Shown here: positions 52,215 to 60,171 of the stretch, piece by piece
Numbering within the stretch: the stretch's first letter is position 1
Layout: the number at the start of each line of letters is the position of its first letter
Source: Bordetella pseudohinzii
GTDB taxonomy: Bacteria > Pseudomonadota > Gammaproteobacteria > Burkholderiales > Burkholderiaceae_B
Assembly: GCF_000657795.2 (NCBI RefSeq)
Contig: NZ_JHEP02000006.1
Coordinates: 124,001-188,000 of the forward strand
Direction of reading: 5' to 3'
Length of the DNA: 64,000 nt
Position numbers and translations under genes: made by a program
The notes under the pieces: generated by a model
Databases searched by the model: none
What the model was told of the DNA's origin: nothing
The model's input: only the letters and a program-made list of their open reading frames with translations

Positions 52215-54560
52215 TCAGAGGTCGGAGACGAGCAGGTCGTCGGGATGGCCTTGGCCGTCGAGGGCGCGCCGGCGCGCCGCGTCCAGCACGTCCTCGCGGC
52301 GCCAGCCGGCCACGGCGGCGGCCGCGTCGACGGCGTGGGCCCAGGTCGAGCGGTTGGCGAACAGCATGCCGGCCACATCCAGCGTGCCGCCGCGGCTGAT
52401 ATAGCCCAGGGCCCGCGTGCGCGCCGGGCCGTCGTCCAGGCGGCGCAGCACGCCCAGCATGGGCTCGGGCCGGGTGTGGCAGAGCAGCACGCGCGGCAGG
52501 CCGGGCGGAAAGAGGGCATGCACGGCGGCATCGGGCAGCACGAAGTCCGCCTCGATGCCGTCGCGCGGGGCGCGCAGGCGGCCGGGCTCCAGGATCACGC
52601 TCACGCAGCATTCATGTCCCAGCCGGGCGAGATGGGCGCGCGCCTTGAGCGCCTCTTCGAGCTGGTAGGCGCCGATGGCGACGAACTGCAGCGCGCTGGC
52701 CGCCGGGTCGCCGGCGACATGGGCCGCGCCTTGCTCGGCCAGGGCTTGCGCGGCGCGGCCATCGAAGCGCCGCCGGCCGTCGCGCTTGGAGACGACCACG
52801 CAGGCCACTTGCGCGCGCTGGCCGTAGAGGGCGCGCAGCGCCGCCACGGCGCTATTGCCGTCCACCGGAAAGAGCACGCGCGCGGTATCGGACATCTCGC
52901 CCAGCAGCGCTTCGCCTATGGTCGGATCCTGGTGCGACTGCTCGTTCTTGGCGTTTTCCCAGGTATGGGAGGTGACCACCAGCGGCACCGACAGCCAGGC
53001 CGGCGATTGTCCGAACTCCTTCTGGCGCCGCGCGAAAATAATCTCCTGGCGCAGCAGGCCCAGCATCTTCACGGCGAAGGCTTCGTAGCTGACGATGAGA
53101 TTCAGCCCGGCCTTGTTGGCCAGCGCGGCGGCGGCCACGGCCTCTTCGTTGAGCGCCGTGATCACCGCACCGTGCAGGTCCTCCGGCACGCCGTCTTCGG
53201 GATGGTTGACGCGATGCTTGAGCAGCGCGAGGGTGCCGCCCATCTTGTTGCTGGCCAGCTCATCCGGATTGCCCACGCGCACGCGCAAGGCCGGATTGGC
53301 GCGCAGCAGCGCGATAAACCAGCCGTCCAGCGCGGCCATGGCGCTGCCCTGGCCGCCGACCGCCTCCCAGGCCGGCGCGGGCAGCGCGGGCGCCGGCGGC
53401 TGGCGGTGCGCCATGGGATGGCCGCTTTCGAGGGGGCGCCCCTGGGCGCGGTGATTGGCCAGCGCGGCCAGCGCGGCGTCCAGTTCGGGGCCGGGCACGT
53501 AGAGCCGGCGCGCGCTGTCATTGAAGGCCTGGCGGGCCGCGGCGTCCGTGCGGGGGTTGGCGGCCAGCGGCAGGTTGTGGGCCGCATTGGTGCCGGCGCC
53601 CGGGAAGCCATAGCCTTTTTCGGTCACGGCGATCACATAGGGCAGCCGCGCGGGATAGGCAAAGCCGGGGGCGGCCAGGCTGGCGGCGAGCTTTTCCTCG
53701 GCCGTCAGGATGGCCCAGGCGATGGCCGAAGGATCGCGGCCGTCGACCACGAGCGGCTCGAAGCCGTTGTGCCACAGGTCGTCGGCCAGCCATTGCGCGC
53801 CGCCTTCCTGCACGATCTGGGTGCGCTGCTCGATGCGCCGGCCGTTGAGGATCATGACCGGCACGGCCGTGCCGCAATCCTCGGCCCGCCACCAGCGCGT
53901 GGCCCAGTCGCTGCCGCGCTGCTCTTCGAAAGCGCCATCGCTCAGAAAAGCCACCAGCCCTTCGCCGGGCAGCGGCATGTGCACATACTGCAGACCGGCA
54001 AAGCCCAGGTAGCCGCCTTCCGAGACCGCGCCGGCGGTGTTCGGCCCGGCATGGCTGCCCAGCGGCACGGCCGGCAGCCCCTGCGCGTCGATGGCATAGG
54101 AATAGAAGTCATTGAGCAGGCGCGCCAGGCCCTCGGCGCTGCGGTCGTAGCGGCCGCGCTGGGCCGGCGAGACATCGCCGGTCAGGGCATTGACGGCCTC
54201 GATGGCGGCCACGCAATGGCCCTGTCCCATCAGCCAGCCGCGCGTCTTGCCGCTCAGGGCATTGGCCAGCAGATAGCCCACGAAGGCGGGCACCATATTG
54301 AGCGAGCCGCCGGTATGCCCCTCGGGATTGGGCTTGAAATCCTCGGCGGCCAGCGGCGCGCCATCCAGGTCGATGCGCCGCGCATAGGTCATGTGGGCGA
54401 CCACGCTCATGGCCGCGCAGCACAGCCGGTCGGCCGCGGCCAGGAGCGCATAGGGATCGTCGGCCGCCAGGCCGGCGGCCAGCGCCTCCATGCGGGCCAC
54501 GGTGTCGGCGTGGTGCTGGATGGGACCATGGCCGGCCTGCCATTGCTCGCGCTGCGTCAT
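52215..54560 (-). CDS. Phosphoketolase (XFP)-like thiamine-diphosphate protein
   Basis: This 781-residue protein has the three-domain layout of xylulose-5-P/fructose-6-P phosphoketolase: EGHTGGSLNMVPAFVGYLL, GQGHCVAAIEAVNALTGD, LSDGAFEEQRGSDWA (cofactor region), then SHTWENAKNEQSHQDPT and a transketolase C-like end (each quoted in part). True phosphoketolases have GPGHGGPA and GDGEAETG in place of the second and third. The changes at substrate and cofactor loops suggest a different reaction. Relatives have been annotated as xylulose-5-phosphate 3-epimerase; I cannot verify this. It is the second gene, 27 bp after the PRPP-synthetase-like gene. Confidence 0.8.
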   Translation of the reverse strand: MTQREQWQAGHGPIQHHADTVARMEALAAGLAADDPYALLAAADRLCCAAMSVVAHMTYARRIDLDGAPLAAEDFKPNPEGHTGGSLNMVPAFVGYLLANALSGKTRGWLMGQGHCVAAIEAVNALTGDVSPAQRGRYDRSAEGLARLLNDFYSYAIDAQGLPAVPLGSHAGPNTAGAVSEGGYLGFAGLQYVHMPLPGEGLVAFLSDGAFEEQRGSDWATRWWRAEDCGTAVPVMILNGRRIEQRTQIVQEGGAQWLADDLWHNGFEPLVVDGRDPSAIAWAILTAEEKLAASLAAPGFAYPARLPYVIAVTEKGYGFPGAGTNAAHNLPLAANPRTDAAARQAFNDSARRLYVPGPELDAALAALANHRAQGRPLESGHPMAHRQPPAPALPAPAWEAVGGQGSAMAALDGWFIALLRANPALRVRVGNPDELASNKMGGTLALLKHRVNHPEDGVPEDLHGAVITALNEEAVAAAALANKAGLNLIVSYEAFAVKMLGLLRQEIIFARRQKEFGQSPAWLSVPLVVTSHTWENAKNEQSHQDPTIGEALLGEMSDTARVLFPVDGNSAVAALRALYGQRAQVACVVVSKRDGRRRFDGRAAQALAEQGAAHVAGDPAASALQFVAIGAYQLEEALKARAHLARLGHECCVSVILEPGRLRAPRDGIEADFVLPDAAVHALFPPGLPRVLLCHTRPEPMLGVLRRLDDGPARTRALGYISRGGTLDVAGMLFANRSTWAHAVDAAAAVAGWRREDVLDAARRRALDGQGHPDDLLVSDL

Positions 54561-54587
54561 CGCATGCTCCTGTGGGTGGACGGGGGT

Positions 54588-55460
54588 TCAGTCGCGCATC
54601 AGCGCGCCGGCCAGAAGCGGCGCGAGTTCGATGCGGTTGCTGGGATGGGGCACGGCGTCGGTGGACACGACGCGCTCGAAGCAGCCCGACACCTGGCTCC
54701 AGGCGTCTTCGGCAAAGAGGGCGTGGACCACCACGCATTGCGCCGGTTTCATGCCGGCCAGCTTGCCGGCGGCCGCCACCAGCGTGCGTCCCGATGAGGC
54801 GATGTCGTCGACCAGCACCGGCGTGCGCTCGCGCCAGGCGCTCAGGTCGGGCGCCTCGATCTCCACCTGGCGGTCGCCGTGGCGGACCTTGCGCAGCACC
54901 ACATGCGGCGCGCCGATGCGCGCGGCGATGGAGCCGGCCCATTGCTCGCTTTCTTCATCCGGGCCGATGATGAGCGGGGCCTGCACATTGGCGGCGATCC
55001 AGTCGCCCAATAGCGGCGCGGCGTGCAGCGTGACCGCCGGGATGCGGTAGAGCGAGGCCAGCGTCGGATGGCGGTGCAGATGCGGGTCCACCGTGATCAG
55101 GCGGTCGAAGGTCGTCGAGATCAGCCGGGCAAACGAATGCGAGCTGATGCTCTCGCCCGGCAGAAAGCGCTTGTCCTGGCGCATATAGGCCAGGTAGGGC
55201 GCCACCAGGTTGACCTCGGCCGCGCCGAGTTCGCGCGCGGTGTCGGCCACGAAGACCAGACTCAGGAAAGCGGGATCCGGATGGGCCAGGGTGCAGAACA
55301 CGTCCACGGCGCGCCCGCGAGGGTCGCCGTGCAGGCGCACATAGCTTTCGCCATCGGGAAAGCGGCGGGTCTCGACCGTGCCGAGTTCGCCGCCGCAGGC
55401 CGCGGCCAGGCGGGCCGCGGAGGCTTCATTGCCGGGAAGAGGAAGGATCAGTCTCTGCAT
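54588..55460 (-). CDS. Ribose-phosphate diphosphokinase-like protein (short form)
   Basis: This 290-residue PRPP-synthetase paralogue has RRFPDGESYVRL near the start, the metal-site region TVDPHLHRHPTL, the flexible-loop lysine in VVLRKVRHGD and the PRPP loop VLVDDIASSGRTL. The canonical bacterial loop is VDDxxDTxGT, so this one differs. At 290 residues it is shorter than housekeeping Prs (about 315) and nearer to archaeal forms; the allosteric parts seem reduced. It is the first gene of a four-gene operon. A CATAAT at 55529-55524 may be its -10. A separate housekeeping prs is expected elsewhere. Confidence 0.87.
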   Translation of the reverse strand: MQRLILPLPGNEASAARLAAACGGELGTVETRRFPDGESYVRLHGDPRGRAVDVFCTLAHPDPAFLSLVFVADTARELGAAEVNLVAPYLAYMRQDKRFLPGESISSHSFARLISTTFDRLITVDPHLHRHPTLASLYRIPAVTLHAAPLLGDWIAANVQAPLIIGPDEESEQWAGSIAARIGAPHVVLRKVRHGDRQVEIEAPDLSAWRERTPVLVDDIASSGRTLVAAAGKLAGMKPAQCVVVHALFAEDAWSQVSGCFERVVSTDAVPHPSNRIELAPLLAGALMRD

Positions 55461-55565
55461 GCGCGCCGCCGGTGAGTGGAGGGGCCCGGTCGCACATGCT
55501 GCCTGCCGGGCCTATGCGCATCGATTATGCGCCCAAGCGCGCGCGCCGGGGGAGGGCTTGTTGGG

Positions 55566-55594
55566 CCAAACCTTGAACTAACGCAAAGGTTTGG
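55566..55594. promoter_or_regulatory. 9-bp inverted repeat upstream of the PRPP-synthetase-like operon
   Basis: CCAAACCTT (55566-55574) and AAGGTTTGG (55586-55594) are perfect arms with an 11-bp spacer. They lie between the stop of the exported lyase gene (55615) and the operon start (55460). It could be an operator or an RNA hairpin; there is no T tract on the minus strand to make it a clear terminator. Confidence 0.45.
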
Positions 55595-55614
55595 GGATTC
55601 GGCCGCCGGCCCGG

Positions 55615-57156
55615 CTAGCGCCCCGCGGCCAGCAGTTTGTCGAAGTCCTGGTCCAGGCGGGCCAGCGAGCGCTGGATGTGCTCGCGCCGCGCCTTGATCC
55701 AGGCGTCGTCGTCGGCCAGGCGCTGGCGAGCCTCCTTGAGCATGCGCGTCATTTCGGCCGGCTGCGGGCCGCCGGCGGTGGCCCGATGCTGGATGATGGC
55801 CACCGGGTCCAGCGTGGCGCGGAATTCAGCCTCGTTCATGGGCAGCTCCTGCGGGTATTTGCTGCCCTGGACGGCCTCGTGATAGATGCGGCGCGCCTCG
55901 GCGTAGGGGAAGTCCAGCGGCTTGATGTTCTTGGCGCGCGCCAGGGTCACGATCTCGGAGGCGAAGTGATGGCCGACGCGGAAAGGCAGCTGGTATTTGC
56001 GCATCAGCACATCGGCCAGCTCCTGCGAGGCGGTCCAGTCGCTGTTGAGTTCTTCGAGGGCGCGCTCACGGTTGATGACCAGGGCCTTCATCACCCTATC
56101 CCATTTCTTGAGCACCTTGATGGCGCTTTCGACCATGGCGCTGTTCTGGTCGACTTCCTTGGGGTCCGGCATGCCGGGGGTGATGTTGTGCATCTGGAGG
56201 ATGGGGCCCATGGCCAGCGTCACGGCCGTCGAGGCGTCGCTGCGCAGCGAGTTCAGCAGACCGGGGTTGCGCTTTTGCGGCATGGCGCTGGAGACATAGG
56301 TGTTGCCGCCGCCTTCTTCCAGCAGGATCCAGGGCCGGGTCTGCGAATACTGCGGCATGATGTCCTGCACGAAGTTGCCGGCATGCAGGGAGATGGCCGT
56401 CACGATGGAGGCGACTTCCACGGGCTCGTCCATGGACGAAATCTGCGAGGCGTCGTAGGCGTTGTCCACCAGGGCCGCAAAACCGAGATAGTCGGCCATG
56501 CGCTTGCGGTCCAGCGGCCAGCTGCTGCCGTTGAGCACGGTGGTGCCCATGGGCGAGCGGTCGATGCGGGCATAGGCCTCGCGGATGCGCTGGGCGTCGC
56601 GCGCCAGGCCGGCCGCGTGGCCCAGCAGGTAATGCCCATAGCTGTTGGGCTGGGCCGCCACGCCATTGGTGTAATTGGGCACCACGGTGTCGGCGTGCCG
56701 CGCGGCCAGCTCCACCATCGTGGCGGCGCTGCGGTTGAGCTGCTCGGCCAGGGCCAGCATGTTCTCGCGCAGGATGGCGGCCCGGTAGGTGGCGTGCATG
56801 TCCTGGCTGGAGCGTCCGGCGTGCAGCAGGGTGACGTCCTGGCCGGCCGCCTTGATCATCAGGGGCTCGAAGGTGATGACGCTGGAGGGGCGCTTGCCGC
56901 CGGGCTGGTTGCCGGCCTCGATCACCTGGGCCACGCCGGCGGCGATCTTGGGCGCCAGCGTCTTGTCCAGCAGGCCCTGGTCGGTGTTGATGACGGCGCT
57001 GGCCTTGTTGATTTCGCCCAGCCAGAAAAATTCATCGCGCGGCGGCTTGGGAGCGGGCGCGGAAGCGGCGGCGGCCGGGGCGGGCGGCGCGGCGGTCTGG
57101 GCGGCGGCGGTCGCGCTGCCCAGGGCCAGGGCAAGCAGGCAAAGAGTGTGTTTCAT
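55615..57156 (-). CDS. Exported argininosuccinate lyase-like protein
   Basis: This 513-residue member of the aspartase/fumarase superfamily starts with a Sec signal peptide (LCLLALALGSATAAAQ, cut near residue 20) and an Ala/Pro-rich linker, so it is probably periplasmic. The superfamily signature reads SSAMPQKRNPG; LHAGRSSQDMHATYR corresponds to the second conserved region. Cytoplasmic ArgH makes arginine and fumarate; an exported relative is unusual and must act on a periplasmic substrate. It follows an M14 deacylase gene by 19 bp, suggesting sequential steps on an N-acyl or N-succinyl compound. Confidence 0.85.
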   Translation of the reverse strand: MKHTLCLLALALGSATAAAQTAAPPAPAAAASAPAPKPPRDEFFWLGEINKASAVINTDQGLLDKTLAPKIAAGVAQVIEAGNQPGGKRPSSVITFEPLMIKAAGQDVTLLHAGRSSQDMHATYRAAILRENMLALAEQLNRSAATMVELAARHADTVVPNYTNGVAAQPNSYGHYLLGHAAGLARDAQRIREAYARIDRSPMGTTVLNGSSWPLDRKRMADYLGFAALVDNAYDASQISSMDEPVEVASIVTAISLHAGNFVQDIMPQYSQTRPWILLEEGGGNTYVSSAMPQKRNPGLLNSLRSDASTAVTLAMGPILQMHNITPGMPDPKEVDQNSAMVESAIKVLKKWDRVMKALVINRERALEELNSDWTASQELADVLMRKYQLPFRVGHHFASEIVTLARAKNIKPLDFPYAEARRIYHEAVQGSKYPQELPMNEAEFRATLDPVAIIQHRATAGGPQPAEMTRMLKEARQRLADDDAWIKARREHIQRSLARLDQDFDKLLAAGR

Positions 57157-57175
57157 CGTGATTCCGGAAGGCGGC

Positions 57176-58114
57176 TCAGGCCGCTTGTGTCAGATAGACC
57201 GCCTCGCGCCCGACGATGGGCTGGCGGGTCGGCATGAAGATCGTGCAATCGGGGCAGGGCGAGCGGATTTCCTCGTCGCCGTTGCGGGCGATGAGTTCGT
57301 CCTGGCCGAAGGTCTCGAAGCCGATGACCGGCCGCGCAAAGCGGAAGTCCTCCGACTTGACCATGTGGATCTCCAGCAGGCGGAAACGCTGCGGCGCGAC
57401 TTCGCCGCGCGGCCGCGCCTCGGTCAGCCCCAGGTGGGCCAGGAAGCGCAGCGTGGTGTCGGTGGCGAGGTCGGCCGCCGATTGCGCGAAATGCTGGCCG
57501 CACTCGACGACCAGAGCGCCCTTGCTGGCCGAGACGGCCTGGCCGTGATGGCCATAGCCGATGATGGGCGCGCCCGGACCCTTGCCGCCCGGCATGAGCA
57601 GGTGCACGCCGGGCGCGCCCACGGCGGCGGCCAGCTCGGCATTGCGCGGCAGGTCGTAATAGACCCAGAAAGGCTGCACCGGCGCGCTGGTCGAGTGGAT
57701 GTCCAGCACATAGTCGGCCGCTTCCAGCACTGGCCGCAGTTCCCGCGCCCGGCGCAGCTCGGGGCTTTGCTCCGGGCCATCCAGCCATTCGGGCGACCAG
57801 ATGCGGTTCAGGTTGTGGACCAGCTGGCGGTTCTCGTAGGGACGCTCGCTGTCGAAGGCCTCATAGGCTTCGACATTGGCGAAGCTGATGGTCAGGGTGC
57901 CGATCCGGGGCCGCAGGCCGCTGTCCAGCAGGTGGGTGGCCGCGACCATGCCGCAGATCTCGTTGCCATGGGTCAGGGCGTTGATCAGCACGTGCGGGCC
58001 CGGCTTGCCGGAAGCAAAGCGATGGACATAGTCGATGCCGGTATTGCCCTGGCGATAGGCGGACAGATCGCGCGGCAGGACTTCGAGCGGAGGAGAGGTG
58101 TTGCTGGGGTTCAT
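57176..58114 (-). CDS. Succinylglutamate desuccinylase/aspartoacylase-family (M14) protein
   Basis: This 312-residue zinc hydrolase has His49 and Glu52 in THGNEICG and His140 in LDIHSTSAP, the M14 metal triad. VVECGQHF probably supplies the catalytic Glu. It removes acyl groups from amino acids in known relatives (N-acetylaspartate, N-succinylglutamate). No signal peptide is visible, so it should be cytoplasmic, unlike its neighbour. It lies first in a two-gene unit with the exported lyase-like gene. None of the other ast genes are near, so the AST arginine route is not supported. Confidence 0.88.
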   Translation of the reverse strand: MNPSNTSPPLEVLPRDLSAYRQGNTGIDYVHRFASGKPGPHVLINALTHGNEICGMVAATHLLDSGLRPRIGTLTISFANVEAYEAFDSERPYENRQLVHNLNRIWSPEWLDGPEQSPELRRARELRPVLEAADYVLDIHSTSAPVQPFWVYYDLPRNAELAAAVGAPGVHLLMPGGKGPGAPIIGYGHHGQAVSASKGALVVECGQHFAQSAADLATDTTLRFLAHLGLTEARPRGEVAPQRFRLLEIHMVKSEDFRFARPVIGFETFGQDELIARNGDEEIRSPCPDCTIFMPTRQPIVGREAVYLTQAA

Positions 58115-58165
58115 GGTCGCCCTGTGAGGTGGAGTGCCTCCAGAGCATAGCGCCTGGCTCCCCGC

Positions 58166-59407
58166 TCAGGAACGGTGGGTTTTCAGCAGGTGGCGCGCGA
58201 TCTCGACCAGCGGCCGTCCGCTCTGCATGGCGGCCTGCTGCAGCTGGGCATGGGCGGCGGGCTCGGAGAGCTGGCCGCGCGTCATGAGCAGATGCTTGGC
58301 CCGATGGATGTCGCGCTGTTCGTCCAGGGCGCCGCGCGCCTGGGCCAGCGCCTCGCCGGCCTTGTGCAACTGCTCCGTCTGGGCCTGGAGCGTGTCCAGC
58401 AGGGAGCGTTCCATGGACGGCCCGACACCGTCGGCCGCCGGCTGGTCCAGCGAGCGGCCCTGCACGTTGAACAGCATGGCGGGCGGGACGAGCGCCGGAT
58501 CGAAACGGCCGGGCGGCAGGCGGGGGTCGCGCAGCGCGTCGCGCGCCTGGCCGATGCGCTGCCGGCAGCGCGCGGCCAGGTCCTGGGTCAGCCCGGCCGC
58601 GATGGGCAGCATGGCGTCGATGCGCGCCGTGCATAGATCGAACCAGAGCTCGGCCAGATCCGGATCCAGGGTGTGGCTTGCGTCGGTCACGGCCGCCATG
58701 GCGCGCAGGCGCGCGACCGGCGCTTCGTGCTGGCGCGCTTGCCGCCAGGCCTGCAGGATGGCCGCGGGCGCATGGCGCTCGAAGCTTTCGAAGCTGCGCT
58801 CCTGGTCGGCGGCAAGTCCGGTCATCCTGGCTTTTTGCGCCGCATCAAAATGCCCGGCCGTATAGCCCATGACGCCATGGGCTCTTTCCTGGCCAGCCAG
58901 CTCCTTGCCCTGCATGAAGTTCAATAGGGCCACCAGCGCCCGGGTGATGTCGGCGTCCAGGGCGGTATCGGCCGCCTCGAACACCACGGCCAGCAGGTGG
59001 GCGATCAGGCGCGTGAAGGCGGCGCTGGCCTGCGGGGCGTCGATGCGCTGCTGGCGCAGGCGCGCGCGCAGCTCGGGCAGCTCGTCCAGGCCGTACAGCG
59101 CGTGGGCGATGCGGTTGTACAGCCGGGCCTTGCCGCCTTCGCGGCCGCAGTCCATGCCGTCGAGGAAACGCCGCAGCTCGCCCTCGCGTTCCTCGGCCTG
59201 GGCGCTGAGCGCATCGAGCGTGGCGCGCTGCCCGTCGCGGGCAAGGCAGAGATAGAGGTTGGACCAGCCGCGCTCCTTCTGGAGCGCATGCACGAGCTCG
59301 CTGGCCAGGGTCACGAAACTGCAGATGTGGGCCAGCGCTTCCAGGTCGCGCAGCTCGGACTGGCGCGCCGCCAGCAGGAATTTGAGTGTCGGTGCGACGC
59401 GGCTCAT
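58166..59407 (-). CDS. nasR: NasR-type nitrate/nitrite-responsive antiterminator
   Basis: This 413-residue protein has an N-terminal NIT sensor domain (about residues 25-300; LVHALQKERGWSNLYL is its conserved start) and a C-terminal ANTAR RNA-binding domain over about the last 65 residues (IHRAKHLLMTRGQLSE). In Klebsiella NasR, nitrate or nitrite binding to NIT lets ANTAR disrupt a leader terminator. The gene is last in the nirB-nirD-nirC-kinase-cobA run. Its RNA target should lie in a leader outside this window, since none of the visible gaps holds a two-hairpin ANTAR site. Confidence 0.88.
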   Translation of the reverse strand: MSRVAPTLKFLLAARQSELRDLEALAHICSFVTLASELVHALQKERGWSNLYLCLARDGQRATLDALSAQAEEREGELRRFLDGMDCGREGGKARLYNRIAHALYGLDELPELRARLRQQRIDAPQASAAFTRLIAHLLAVVFEAADTALDADITRALVALLNFMQGKELAGQERAHGVMGYTAGHFDAAQKARMTGLAADQERSFESFERHAPAAILQAWRQARQHEAPVARLRAMAAVTDASHTLDPDLAELWFDLCTARIDAMLPIAAGLTQDLAARCRQRIGQARDALRDPRLPPGRFDPALVPPAMLFNVQGRSLDQPAADGVGPSMERSLLDTLQAQTEQLHKAGEALAQARGALDEQRDIHRAKHLLMTRGQLSEPAAHAQLQQAAMQSGRPLVEIARHLLKTHRS

Positions 59408-59410
59408 GAC

Positions 59411-60169
59411 TCAGGCGCAGGCCGCGCGCGCGGCGGCCCAGCCCGCATCGGGGCCGAACAGCCGCAGGCCCGCCACCGCGCCGATCACGACGATGGCCGG
59501 ACTGCGCAGGCCGGCGGCGGCCGCGTCGGCACGGAGCTGGGCCAGCGTGGAGCGGATCTCGCGCTGGCCGGGCAGGGAGGCTTGTTCGACCATGGTGACC
59601 GCAGTATCGCCGGCCATGCCAGCCTGCCGCAAGCCGCCGGCCACCTCGTCCAGCTTGGCCACGCCCATATAGATCACCAGGGTGGTGCCGCCGGCCGCCA
59701 GCGCCCGCCAGTCCGGCGCGCCGCCATCCTCGGTGTGCGCGGTGACCAGGGTGACGCCGCGCGCCAGGCCGCGATGCGTGAGCGGGATGCCGGCCTGCGT
59801 GGCCGCGGCCAGACCCGACGTGATGCCGCTGATGACCTCGCAGGCCACGCCGCGCGCGCCCAGCCAGGCCGCCTCCTCGCCGCCGCGCCCGAAGATGCAG
59901 GGGTCGCCGCCCTTCAGGCGCGCCACGCGCCAGCCTTGGCGGGCATAGCGCAGCATGAGCCGCTGGATGAAGTCCTGCGGGGTGGAACGGCAGCCGCCGC
60001 GCTTGCCCACGCGCAGGATGCGCGCCTGCGGGCAGTACGCCAGGATCTCGGGATTGACGAGGTCGTCGACCAGGACGACCTCGGCCTGCCGAAGCGCCTT
60101 GACGGCCTTGAGTGTGAGCAGTTCGGGGTCGCCGGGGCCGGCGCCGATGAGGGTGATGGCGGGAATCAT
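59411..60169 (-). CDS. cobA: Uroporphyrinogen-III C-methyltransferase (SUMT)
   Basis: This 252-residue SAM enzyme makes precorrin-2 for siroheme. It has the expected ITLIGAGPGDPELLTLKA start, LKGGDPCIFGRG in the middle and IPLTHRGLARG. The start ATG at 60169 is 2 bases from the kinase stop; longer frames lie within that gene. Siroheme is the cofactor of NirB, which explains its place in the operon. It lacks the CysG dehydrogenase domain, so later steps are done elsewhere. Confidence 0.93.
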   Translation of the reverse strand: MIPAITLIGAGPGDPELLTLKAVKALRQAEVVLVDDLVNPEILAYCPQARILRVGKRGGCRSTPQDFIQRLMLRYARQGWRVARLKGGDPCIFGRGGEEAAWLGARGVACEVISGITSGLAAATQAGIPLTHRGLARGVTLVTAHTEDGGAPDWRALAAGGTTLVIYMGVAKLDEVAGGLRQAGMAGDTAVTMVEQASLPGQREIRSTLAQLRADAAAAGLRSPAIVVIGAVAGLRLFGPDAGWAAARAACA

Positions 60170-60171
60170 GA

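Noticed and set aside
52245-54797. Long plus-strand open frame of about 850 codons
   Set aside because: It is antisense to the phosphoketolase-like gene, with the same His/Gln/Arg-rich composition and no recognisable motif.
57176-58114. AstE of the arginine succinyltransferase pathway
   Set aside because: None of astA, astB, astC or astD is adjacent, and the neighbour is an exported lyase-like gene. A general M14 deacylase is the safer call.
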